Below, in pieces: positions 18,071 to 25,037 of a stretch of 34,610 bases of DNA; position 1 is the first letter of the stretch, and each line of letters opens with the position of its first letter. A program made the position numbers and the translations under genes. Origin of the DNA: Actinomyces succiniciruminis. GTDB lineage: Bacteria; Actinomycetota; Actinomycetes; Actinomycetales; Actinomycetaceae. The stretch lies in the NCBI RefSeq assembly GCF_900002405.1, contig NZ_LK995488.1, positions 1-34,610 on the forward strand. Reading direction: 5' to 3'. The notes under the pieces were generated by a model. The model ran no database searches, was not told the origin of the DNA, and saw nothing but the letters and a program-made list of their open reading frames with translations.

Positions 18071-18892
18071 TCAGCCCTTTACTGCCGCGGCGGCGGCGCC
18101 GGCGATGAAGCGTTTCTGGAAGATAAGGTAAACCACGAGAACGGGGATGACCGAAATTGTAGTGGCGGCGAACAGGCCGCCGTAGTCGGTGCCATAGCGT
18201 CCGTTGAAGGTCGTAAGGCCGACCGCGAGAACCTGCATCTTCTCATTGTCAATCATGAGGTATGGCCACAGGTAGTCTTCCCATGCCCACAGGAACTGAA
18301 AGATCGCGAGCGCCGAGATCGGGTTACGGCTCATTGGCAGGACTATGCGGTGGAAGATGTAGATCTCGCTGGCGCCGTCTATGCGCGCCGCCTCGAGTAC
18401 TGCATCAGGTATGTCATCCATCGACTGCCGCATCATGAAAATGCCGAAGCCGCTCATCGCTGCCGGCAGGATCAGCGATAGATAGTTGTCGCGCAGGCCC
18501 CATGCGGCAAACATGGTGTAACGCGGGATGATGGTCACGGCCCAGGGGATCATCATCGTGCCAAGGATGAAACCGAAAATGGCGTTACGGCCGGGGAACC
18601 GGTACTTAGCGAGCACGAAGCCGCACAGGCAACTGGTGTATATAGTTACTCCGGTCACAATGAGCGCAATGCCCAGCGAGTTCGTGAAGAAGCGGATGAA
18701 GTCGAACTTGTCCTGCAGGTTAAGGAAGTTGTCGAGTGTCCACTCCTGCGGGAGGAGCGTCTGGTTGAGTGCGCGGATCTCCGAATTGGGCTTGAAGGCC
18801 GAAAACAGCATCCACACGAAGGGGAACACCGTCGTGACGCCGATAATGAGCAGGACCGCTTCTAGGGCGATGGTTTGGACGCGCTTGGTCAT
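18071..18892 (-). CDS. Sugar ABC transporter permease, MalG-type (operon 2)
   Basis: Membrane subunit, 273 aa, about six helices; EAA loop EAARIDGASEIYIFHRIVLP. It overlaps the upstream permease by 4 nt (start 18892, upstream stop ends at 18889) and is followed after 4 nt by the GH31 gene. Codon use is relaxed, with many A/T-ending codons, unlike the flanking genes. No ATPase gene is adjacent. Confidence 0.93.
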   Translation of the reverse strand: MTKRVQTIALEAVLLIIGVTTVFPFVWMLFSAFKPNSEIRALNQTLLPQEWTLDNFLNLQDKFDFIRFFTNSLGIALIVTGVTIYTSCLCGFVLAKYRFPGRNAIFGFILGTMMIPWAVTIIPRYTMFAAWGLRDNYLSLILPAAMSGFGIFMMRQSMDDIPDAVLEAARIDGASEIYIFHRIVLPMSRNPISALAIFQFLWAWEDYLWPYLMIDNEKMQVLAVGLTTFNGRYGTDYGGLFAATTISVIPVLVVYLIFQKRFIAGAAAAAVKG

Positions 18893-19821
18893 CGCTGGCC
18901 TCCTGAACGCCGTGAGTTGAGGCCGAATGACGCCGCAGTGAGTGCCGCGGTGATAACCAGAAGCACGAACGCAATCGCGGACGCATACCCGAAGTCATAC
19001 TGTTGGAAGGCCTCGTCGAAGATGATGTATGAAATGAGGAACGTGGACTTTCCTGGCCCACCCTGGGTCATGATGAGGATTTGAACGTAGGCTTGCACGT
19101 AGCTTATGAGAGAGGTGATGACTACGAATATTGTCATCGGCCGCAGTAGGGGCCAAATGATGTGGCAGAAACGCTTCCATGAACTCGCTCCATCGACGCT
19201 GGCGGCCTCAAGAGCGTCCTCGGGTAGGGAGTGCAGTGCGGATAGAAAGAGGATAACCGCATAACCGAAGTCCTTCCACACCGTCATGAGCATGATCGCG
19301 GGCAAAGCCCAGTGCGAGTCGTACAACCAGTTGATGTCAATGTTGAGGAAGCTGTGAAAAATGCCGATTTGAGGGTTGTACATCATCTTCCACACGTAGG
19401 CGATAGCTACCATCGGAGTGACGGTCGGCATGTAGAAGATGGTGCGGAAGAGGGTCTTGTGGCGAGTCACTTTCGACCAAATGGCGTAGGCGAGCGCGAG
19501 GCCGAGACCGACTCGCAGGACGATTACGACGACAGAGAAGTACAGGGTATTGGTGAGGGAGGTCCAAAAAGTCGGATCTCGAAAGAGGTCGGCATAGTTT
19601 TGCGTGCCGACCCACTTATAGGTTTCGTTCAGTGGGTTCCATTGGTGAAAGGATCCCAGGAGCGCCTTGCCTATCGGGTAGACGAGCAGAACGGCGTTGA
19701 ACAGGACGATCAGGGTGACGACGCTGTTGCGGAGAGTTCTTTCTCCCTTGTAAGCGCGGCGGTGCCGCGCGATGGTGCGAGACGGGGCCGATGAGTCGGC
19801 CGCTAATACTTGTTGGTTCAT
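18889..19821 (-). CDS. Sugar ABC transporter permease, MalF-type (operon 2)
   Basis: Membrane subunit, 310 aa, with a cytoplasmic N-terminus of about 30 residues and six helices; EAA loop EAASVDGASSWKRFCHIIWP. ATG 19821 is the only plausible start, because the next in-frame Met codons lie well inside the membrane domain. The 7 nt just before the ATG contain no Shine-Dalgarno; instead a perfect hairpin separates a strong AAAGGAGGA from the ATG (see the regulatory entry). G+C is low for the window: 19321-19380 has 25 G or C in 60 by count, suggesting a different origin for this transporter. Confidence 0.93.
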   Translation of the reverse strand: MNQQVLAADSSAPSRTIARHRRAYKGERTLRNSVVTLIVLFNAVLLVYPIGKALLGSFHQWNPLNETYKWVGTQNYADLFRDPTFWTSLTNTLYFSVVVIVLRVGLGLALAYAIWSKVTRHKTLFRTIFYMPTVTPMVAIAYVWKMMYNPQIGIFHSFLNIDINWLYDSHWALPAIMLMTVWKDFGYAVILFLSALHSLPEDALEAASVDGASSWKRFCHIIWPLLRPMTIFVVITSLISYVQAYVQILIMTQGGPGKSTFLISYIIFDEAFQQYDFGYASAIAFVLLVITAALTAASFGLNSRRSGGQR

Positions 19822-19870
19822 GACGATAGGTGGGCGGGGAGACCCCCTCCCCGCCCACCCGTCCTCCTTT
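19822..19870 (-). promoter_or_regulatory. Hairpin-bridged ribosome-binding site of the operon 2 permease
   Basis: On the minus strand the order is AAAGGAGGA (19870-19862), 2 nt, a perfect 13-bp stem with 5-nt loop (19859-19829), then TATCGTC and ATG at 19821. Linear spacing from GGAGG to ATG is 41 nt, too long for initiation. If the hairpin is folded, 3 + 7 = 10 unpaired nt remain, close to optimal. The stem may also act as the usual binding-protein/permease intercistronic hairpin, with the start used poorly or by coupling. Confidence 0.55.
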
Positions 19871-19901
19871 AGGTGGCGTCTGGCTGGGTGCGCCGTGGAT
19901 G

Positions 19902-21308
19902 TCAGCCGACCAGCTCGTCGGCGTGGGCGTACAGACCTTCGACAGAGCTGAAGTCGGTCTTGGCGATGTCAGCGTCAATGGCCGCCTTTGCGGTGGTCAA
20001 GGCCTCGGGGATGCCGACGCCGTTGTAAAGCACGTCGGACACGGCAATCTTCATGTTGTCTTCAACGGTGGCAGGCATAGGCCCGGGCCATACGTAACGG
20101 TCGATCGAACCGAGCGCGCTGGTGACGGGGTGCTGCTTGATCTCGGTGTTGTCAGCGAGCGCGACCGACGAGGGGAAGAGACTGTAGTTGAGACAGAGGT
20201 CGACGAGCAGATCGTTACTCGTCAGGAAGAACTTGAGGAAGTCCTGCGCGACCTCGCGTGCGCCGTCAGAGGCGTTCTTGTTGATGCCGGGAGTGGATTC
20301 CCCGTTGTAGCGGTCGTATGCGTAGGGGGTCTCGTCTGCGTTGTTGACGGGGAACTGGAAGGTACCGAACTCGATCTCGGGGTAGTCGTTAGCCATCGTG
20401 CCGTAAAGGTGTCCCCACGAATAGTGCATGGCGGATAGGCCCTGGCCAAAGGCTTCCTGCGCGTTGGGGCCGAAGTCCGGTGATCCCACCTGGTCTACGT
20501 CGTACAGGTCCTTGAAGTACTGGAAATCAGATTTCATCACTTCGTTGTCGACCTGGACGGAAGTTCCGGAAGCGTCGAACAGGTTATAGCCTGACTGGTA
20601 GTGCTTCCCCAACAGCATGAGGTAGAGGCTGTCATTGAAGTCGAATCCGGCCTGTTGGAACGAGTTGCCGTCACGCACGGTGAGCTTCTTCGCTATCTCA
20701 CGGAACTCGTCCCACGTCGTCGGAATATCTTCATCTGTCAGGCCGGCGGTCTCCCACATGGCCTTGTTGTAAAAGATCAGGCCGGTCATGAGTCCGTAGT
20801 CGATGTAGTAAACCGAGTCGTCTATTACATGGCCGTCGACTCCGACGAAGTCCTGGGAGAGACTGTCCAGGTCCATATCGTAAGCCTCGCAGTAGGGCAG
20901 GACGTTCTCATGGTAGGAGTTGTGGATGTTGAACAAGGCTGGTCCGTTATCACCCTGGAGGGCGAGAGGCAGCTTGGTCCAATAATCGTCCCAGGCCTGG
21001 TTTACGATCTTGATCTCTACGTTGGGGTGGATCTTGCTGTAGGCATCGGCAAATGCCTTGAACTTTTCGTCGCCGTCCCATAGCCACCACTCGATAGTGA
21101 TGGGGTCTCCGTTGTTGACCAGAGTATTCGGGTCGTATGTCAGGTGGTCGCCCTGAATGTCGAGGCCCTTTGCGGCCTGGGTGTCCTGGACTGTCGCGGT
21201 TGTATTCCCGCCGCCGCAGGCGGCCAGGGTGGTCAACAGAGCAGCGCTGGTTCCGGCGGTGATGAAACCGCGTCGAGAGATTGGCTTGGGGGAGGGGGTG
21301 TGCATCAT
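19902..21308 (-). CDS. Sugar ABC transporter substrate-binding lipoprotein (operon 2)
   Basis: Carbohydrate-binding SBP_bac_1-type protein, 468 aa. The N-terminus has a twin-arginine motif (SRRGFITAG) and lipobox LAAC, so Tat export and lipidation are expected. Aromatic-rich segments (ITIEWWLWDGDEKF, AWDDYW, MHYSWGHLYG) suit sugar stacking. Two consecutive ATG codons (21308, 21305) are possible starts; GAAGGA sits 4 nt before the first and 7 nt before the second, so the second is spaced better. It is the first gene of operon 2, under the promoter/operator at 21336-21385. Pairing with GH31 suggests an alpha-gluco- or xylo-oligosaccharide; the ligand is unknown. Confidence 0.92.
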   Translation of the reverse strand: MMHTPSPKPISRRGFITAGTSAALLTTLAACGGGNTTATVQDTQAAKGLDIQGDHLTYDPNTLVNNGDPITIEWWLWDGDEKFKAFADAYSKIHPNVEIKIVNQAWDDYWTKLPLALQGDNGPALFNIHNSYHENVLPYCEAYDMDLDSLSQDFVGVDGHVIDDSVYYIDYGLMTGLIFYNKAMWETAGLTDEDIPTTWDEFREIAKKLTVRDGNSFQQAGFDFNDSLYLMLLGKHYQSGYNLFDASGTSVQVDNEVMKSDFQYFKDLYDVDQVGSPDFGPNAQEAFGQGLSAMHYSWGHLYGTMANDYPEIEFGTFQFPVNNADETPYAYDRYNGESTPGINKNASDGAREVAQDFLKFFLTSNDLLVDLCLNYSLFPSSVALADNTEIKQHPVTSALGSIDRYVWPGPMPATVEDNMKIAVSDVLYNGVGIPEALTTAKAAIDADIAKTDFSSVEGLYAHADELVG

Positions 21309-21335
21309 GGAGTCCTTCGTCGGTACCGGGCTGAG

Positions 21336-21349
21336 GTTTACCGGTAAAC
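21336..21349. promoter_or_regulatory. LacI-type operator between operon 2 and its regulator
   Basis: GTTTACCGGTAAAC is a perfect 14-bp palindrome with a central CG, typical for LacI-family sites. It starts right at the predicted +1 of the minus-strand promoter and lies upstream of the divergent LacI gene, so one site could repress the transporter and autoregulate the repressor. Confidence 0.7.
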
Positions 21350-21356
21350 GTCATAC

Positions 21357-21385
21357 ACTGTATCGACGGGAAGTACGGCCGTCAA
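21357..21385 (-). promoter_or_regulatory. Sigma-70-type promoter of operon 2
   Basis: On the minus strand TTGACG (21385-21380) and TACAGT (21362-21357) are separated by exactly 17 nt, the best promoter match in the window. The predicted start is about 21350, leaving a leader of about 42 nt. On the plus strand the same stretch holds TACACT (21354-21359), a possible -10 for the LacI gene. Confidence 0.65.
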
Positions 21386-21412
21386 GGTGTTGCTAGCAGG
21401 CAGGAGTGGTTC

Positions 21413-22426
21413 ATGTCGACGTTACGAGACGTGGCGGCGCGCGCCGGTGTGAGCGCCATGACGGTGTCCAACGTCATCAACGGTCGCACTGGCAAGGTCT
21501 CGGAGCCGACCATCGCCCGCGTGCAGGAGGCCATCGCCGCCCTGGGGTACGTGCCCAGCGCCGCGGCCCGCTCGCTGGCGGGCTCGTCCTCGCGGATCCT
21601 CGCCCTGGTTTACGAGGCGGTTCCGGGGCGACCGGCCCTGGAGTCCCCGTACGAGTCGATGTTCGTGGGCGTGTGCGAGCAGGCGGCACGGGCGGAGGGC
21701 TATGCCCTCATGCTTTGCGGCGCCTCCAAGGCGGAGGACACGGTCGCCCAGCTGCGCTCATGGAATGTCTCCGGCGCGATCGTCATGGCCACCACCCGCA
21801 TGACTCCCAGCGAGTTCCTGGAGCGCTCCGGTGTGCCGGCGGTGTTCATCGACTCCTACCGTGACGGCGACGGTATCTCCTACGTCAACATCGACGACGC
21901 CGGGGGTGCGCGGATGGCGGGCGAGCGGCTCGGGTCTGCGGGGCACAGGCGTGTGGCTTTCGTCGGCCCCACGACTGATATCCCCGGGGTGGTGCGCGAG
22001 CGCTTGCGCGGCCTGCGTGGGGGGCTCGCCGACCACGGCGGTGGAGTGGAGCGGCGGGACGTGCTGCTCACCGAGGTCGGTTTCGATGAGGGGATCGCTG
22101 CGGCGGCGCGGTTGACGGAGCGCAGGTCTCCCGTGACCGCTGTGTTCGCCTCCGGTGACGTGCTCGCCCTCGGCGTTGCCGCGGGACTGCGCCGGGCGGG
22201 GCGCCGGGTGCCCGAAGACGTCTCCGTGGTCGGCTTCGACGGCCTGGACCTGGCGCGCTACGTCGACCCGCCGCTGACGACGGTGCGTCAGCCGATTCGC
22301 GACAAGGCCACCGCCGCGGTTGCGTATCTCCTGGACGAGCTGCGCGACGGCGCCGGCGCCCCACGGCAAACCGTGCTACCGGTCGCCTGGCAGGAGGGCG
22401 GGACGCTCGGGCCGGCCCCGATTTGA
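21413..22426 (+). CDS. LacI-family transcriptional regulator (operon 2)
   Basis: Repressor of 337 aa. Helix-turn-helix TLRDVAARAGVSAMTVSNVING at the N-terminus, hinge helix RVQEAIAALGYVPSAAARSLAG, then a two-lobed effector domain with the conserved VPEDVSVVGFDG motif. CAGGAG 6 nt before ATG supports the start. It is divergent from operon 2 and separated by 104 nt holding the palindromic operator, so it is very likely the local repressor of the binding protein-permease-GH31 genes. Confidence 0.94.
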   Translation: MSTLRDVAARAGVSAMTVSNVINGRTGKVSEPTIARVQEAIAALGYVPSAAARSLAGSSSRILALVYEAVPGRPALESPYESMFVGVCEQAARAEGYALMLCGASKAEDTVAQLRSWNVSGAIVMATTRMTPSEFLERSGVPAVFIDSYRDGDGISYVNIDDAGGARMAGERLGSAGHRRVAFVGPTTDIPGVVRERLRGLRGGLADHGGGVERRDVLLTEVGFDEGIAAAARLTERRSPVTAVFASGDVLALGVAAGLRRAGRRVPEDVSVVGFDGLDLARYVDPPLTTVRQPIRDKATAAVAYLLDELRDGAGAPRQTVLPVAWQEGGTLGPAPI

Positions 22427-22523
22427 CCTGTGCCCATGGGGGAATAATAGGAGTTGGCCTGCTGCGACCGAGAGTGTTTCGGTTAGACCGTGGGTTGCCT
22501 GCCAGACTGTGGGAGAGTGAAAA

Positions 22524-22925
22524 ATGACTGACTGGCGTGCTGACCGAGTGGGCTCCGCGATTGATGGTTCGAATCCGACAGTCCTTGCCGAGTTGGAGGA
22601 GGCCTTCGCGGTGATTGGCGATACGCAGTTCCTTCCGGGGTATTCGCTCGCGATTACTAGACATCCTGGCGTTGATCGGCTCAGTGACCTGCCTCGCCTG
22701 CGGCGAGTCGCCTTCCTGGCCGACGTCGACCTCGTGGCCAGCGCGGTTGAGAATGTCTGTTCACAAATGGACTCGGGGTACCGTCGCGTCAACATCGAGA
22801 TTCTCGGCAACTCCGACGCCTTCCTACACGCGCATGTGTTTCCTCGTTATGAGTGGGAGTCGGTCGAGCTCAGGCCCTACCCGGTGTGGCTGTATCCGCG
22901 GTCGTCCTGGACCAGTTCGGCATAG
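22524..22925 (+). CDS. HIT-like family protein, cut short by an in-frame amber stop
   Basis: 133-aa product resembling actinobacterial HIT-like (histidine triad fold) proteins annotated as diadenosine tetraphosphate hydrolase-like. Visible: the N-terminal MTDWRADR, FAVIGDTQFLPGY, DRLSDLPRLRR, RRVNIEILGNSDAFLHAHVFPRYEWE with His102 and His104, and YPVWLYP. The third His of the classical HxHxH triad is Phe here; relatives I recall also have an aromatic residue, so catalysis by the standard mechanism is uncertain. The frame stops at TAG 22923-22925, but family-like sequence continues in the same frame (next entry). Codon use is relaxed and includes an AGA arginine codon, in keeping with weakened selection. 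GGGAGAG before ATG supports the start. The true state (pseudogene, sequencing error or functional short form) is open. Confidence 0.75.
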   Translation: MTDWRADRVGSAIDGSNPTVLAELEEAFAVIGDTQFLPGYSLAITRHPGVDRLSDLPRLRRVAFLADVDLVASAVENVCSQMDSGYRRVNIEILGNSDAFLHAHVFPRYEWESVELRPYPVWLYPRSSWTSSA

Positions 22926-23000
22926 GCACTAGGTGAGGCTCATCGGGAACTTCGGCGCCGCCTTACGGAAGAGATCTTGCGGCTACGTGACGCCGTTTGA
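22926..23000 (+). pseudogene. C-terminal remnant of the HIT-like gene beyond the amber codon
   Basis: After TAG 22923-22925 the same frame reads 24 more codons, ALGEAHRELRRRLTEEILRL then RDAV, ending at TGA 22998-23000. The amphipathic charged helix is what HIT-like relatives have at their C-terminus, as I recall the family. With it the protein would be about 158 positions, a normal family length. One base change (for example TAC to TAG) explains the interruption. Confidence 0.7.
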
Positions 23001-23227
23001 GAACGCGGCGTCGCTTACAGGGCTCTTCATGTTTGCGGGTGTTTTGGTTCGGGCCGGGGCTGTGATGTAGTGGTCGTTTTCGGGCCGACGGGGACGTCGT
23101 CGCTGGGTAGACGCAAACCAGCTCCCAGTGGTGTGGTGTTGGATTCCGGCGTGACGTCGGGTGCGCGGGCGGCCTGCCCACTCGCGGCCCGCCGTCGGCG
23201 CCGAGTGCCGTGCGTGGCGGCCCAAAG

Positions 23228-23347
23228 TGTCCAGGATCGGCATAAACGACTCTGACGTCGCCGGCAGCCGCAGGCAAAACGTTGGAATCATGCGGTTTCA
23301 AAATCGGCCCCAGCGGTCGCCAACGGCCATAGTGCCGAATTTGGACA
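23228..23347. repeat. 120-bp dispersed element, copy 1
   Basis: It aligns without gaps to 30238-30357 at 73 of 120 positions by hand count. Conserved parts are the outer arms (TGTCC at 23228, GGACA ending 23347), AAACGA near 23242, and a central core GTTGGAATCATGCGGTTTC at 23281-23299. The arms form an imperfect inverted repeat. No coding capacity is evident. Confidence 0.65.
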
Positions 23348-23584
23348 TTCCGCCTCCGGCGGGGCGCCCGGGCACACGCCCACACCCACCAGCACCCAAC
23401 CCGCCAGGGCGGCAGCACTCACCCCACCCCCAAGCTCACCGCACCCTCAAACCGGACAGGCCCGTTTGAGGTCGCCCGCATCCGCGCTGACCATGGCGTG
23501 CCGGAATCGGCCGCCGGCCGTGCCCAAGTCGGCTGCCGACATACCCATGCCCGGAAGCGGGGACGTCTGCAACGCCACTTCGGG

Positions 23585-23657
23585 GTTAACAACGCCTGTT
23601 AACCGTCTGCTGAAGGGCTCCGAGGTATACAGCAGACCGTTAAGTAGCGTTGTTAAC
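23585..23657. repeat. 73-nt imperfect palindrome with repeated GTTAAC
   Basis: 28-nt arms (23585-23612 and 23630-23657) pair with 4 mismatches around a 17-nt spacer. GTTAAC occurs at 23585, 23598 and 23652, and GTTAAG at 23639; CAGCAGAC-type words recur at 23630 and after 23670. The AT-rich words stand out from the GC-rich surroundings. Function unknown; it lies 78 nt past the ROK stop. Confidence 0.6.
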
Positions 23658-23734
23658 GTCTAACCCGCGTAGCAGACGCTCTTGCCCACCACCCCCCAAA
23701 CACGAAGGGCCCGTTTCGGGGCGGTCGGTCGCGT

Positions 23735-24895
23735 TTACAGCCGCCCCAGAACTCGGGCACGCAGGGCCAGGGCGGCAGCGCCGGTGGCCCATTCGGCCCG
23801 GTCGTGCTCGCGCACGACCACGTCGAGCGGAGTCGCACTGGCACGGCGCACCGCGGCGATCCCCTGCTGTACCTCGTCCTCGAAGAGCGTGGCGATGGCG
23901 GCGCGCTCGCCCGCAACTACCACGACCTCGGGCAGGGTGAACGCCGCGGCCATGCCCAGCAAGCGCCCCAGCCTGCGCGCGTAGGAAGCGCATAGAGACA
24001 CGGCGTCGCCGTCACCAGCGGTCGCCAGCTCGACGACGTCCGCCGCCGCCAGCCAGTCGTGGCCGCGCTGCACCCAGGTGCGTTCGATCGCCTCATTGGT
24101 CAGGCAGTCCATCGCCGCTGCGGCGCTGGCCGGCCGGGCGCCGTCGGGCACTGGCACCATGCCCAGCAGACCCATCTCGGCGTCGGCGTTGGTCACGACC
24201 TGGCCGTCCACTACCAGTCCATGGCCGACGCCGGCACCCACCGTGAGCAGGCTGAAGCGGCCGTGTTCCCGTCCCACTCCGAACCAGGCCTCCCGCAGCG
24301 TCAGTGCGGTCAGGTCGTTGCCGATAATGGTCGGCACGCCCAGCCGGGCCTCAACGAAATCGGCCAGGGGTACTCGGTGCCAGCCGTAGAACACGGCCTC
24401 GTCCACCGTGCGCCCGTCGCGCGCTGTGCCGCCCAGGCTGATCCCCAGGCAGGAGGGCGGCGGGGCGTCCGCGGCAGCGCCGGCGAGATCGGTGAGCGCG
24501 GCGGCCAACTCGGTGACGATCTCTGCGGGGGAGTGGCCCGTAAGCGGGCGGCGCACAGTGGCGAGAACGCCCAGGCGCAGGTCAGTCAGGACCGCTGTCA
24601 GCAAGTTCGTTGACAGCCCAACCCCCACCACGGACTCGGCGTCGGCGCGTACCTCCAGCGGGGACTGCGGCCGCCCGGTGTCGGCCACCTGCAGTGTGTG
24701 CGTGGTGAGCAGTCCGGCCTCTACCAGCGGTGTCGTCAGTCGGGTGACCGAACCGGGGGAGATGCCGACGATGCGCATGATCTCGGGGCGCAGTAGTCGT
24801 CCGTAACGTAGTAGGGCCAGCACGATCTCGCGCTGGGTGTCGCTGAGAGCGGTCCAGAGCGATGCGGGCCCGGCCGGGGCGTTTGAGTCGGCCAT
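23735..24895 (-). CDS. ROK-family transcriptional regulator (operon 3)
   Basis: NagC/Mlc-like regulator, 386 aa from ATG 24895. It has an N-terminal winged helix (DTQREIVLALLRYGRLLRPE, SPGSVTRLTTPLVEAGLL) and a ROK sugar-kinase fold (LGISLGGTARDG; TIIGNDLTAL with Asp194; VGAGVGHGLVVDG). The zinc-binding CxCGxxGCxE motif and its partner His are absent (GLLGMVPVPDG in their place), so it is probably a ligand-sensing repressor rather than a kinase. Upstream in-frame Met codons are ignored because only 24895 gives a normal winged-helix N-terminus, with GGAG close upstream. It is divergent from the operon 3 transporter, 142 nt away, and so is its likely regulator. Confidence 0.9.
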   Translation of the reverse strand: MADSNAPAGPASLWTALSDTQREIVLALLRYGRLLRPEIMRIVGISPGSVTRLTTPLVEAGLLTTHTLQVADTGRPQSPLEVRADAESVVGVGLSTNLLTAVLTDLRLGVLATVRRPLTGHSPAEIVTELAAALTDLAGAAADAPPPSCLGISLGGTARDGRTVDEAVFYGWHRVPLADFVEARLGVPTIIGNDLTALTLREAWFGVGREHGRFSLLTVGAGVGHGLVVDGQVVTNADAEMGLLGMVPVPDGARPASAAAAMDCLTNEAIERTWVQRGHDWLAAADVVELATAGDGDAVSLCASYARRLGRLLGMAAAFTLPEVVVVAGERAAIATLFEDEVQQGIAAVRRASATPLDVVVREHDRAEWATGAAALALRARVLGRL

Positions 24896-24968
24896 GACTC
24901 CATCATGCCCGACTCGGGGTCGACGCCTGTGCCCGTGTGCTTGCGCACGGGTTTCTTCTGGTGCAGAA

Positions 24969-24974
24969 TAATCT
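24969..24974 (+). promoter_or_regulatory. Candidate -10 of operon 3
   Basis: TAATCT matches the TAnnnT pattern and places transcription start near 24981, inside the inverted repeat at 24979-24996. No convincing -35 is seen; the hairpin-forming CCCGTG/CACGGG (24932-24951) occupies that region. Confidence 0.35.
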
Positions 24975-24978
24975 GTGT

Positions 24979-24996
24979 TGCCACCGACCGGTGGCA
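24979..24996. promoter_or_regulatory. Inverted repeat, candidate operator of operon 3
   Basis: TGCCACC and GGTGGCA form perfect 7-bp arms around GACC. The repeat overlaps the predicted start of transcription of the binding protein gene, the same placement as the operator of operon 2. The divergent ROK regulator is the likely ligand-responsive binder. Confidence 0.45.
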
Positions 24997-25037
24997 TTCC
25001 CACCCCCCAACCTCAGCAAGGATGCACGGAGGTACCC

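Larger units (their letters stand above)
23001..23734. other. 734-nt gene-free region with repeats
   Basis: Between the HIT-like remnant and the convergent ROK gene I see no credible coding frame; short open frames on both strands lack ribosome-binding sites and family-like sequence. It holds one copy of the 120-bp dispersed element (23228-23347), a small hairpin (CTCAAAC 23446 / GTTTGAG 23464) and the large imperfect palindrome at 23585-23657. Confidence 0.6.

Noticed and set aside
22564-22580. GGTTCGAATCC, the classic T-arm motif of a tRNA
   Set aside because: It encodes the conserved DGSNPT segment of the HIT-like protein; the flanking bases do not form a T-stem and no other tRNA arms are present.
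22963-23418. 151-codon minus-strand frame in the gene-free region
   Set aside because: It crosses the 120-bp repeat, lacks a ribosome-binding site and resembles no family; the second repeat copy does not conserve the frame.
23585-23680. Repeated GTTAAC/CAGACG words as a possible CRISPR array
   Set aside because: Repeats are inverted, short and irregularly spaced, with no spacers of constant length and no cas genes nearby.
24932-24951. CCCGTG/CACGGG stem followed by a T-rich stretch, looking like a terminator
   Set aside because: No plus-strand gene ends upstream; it lies in the divergent region between the ROK gene and operon 3, so a terminator role makes no sense. A regulator site or ROK leader structure is more likely but unsupported.
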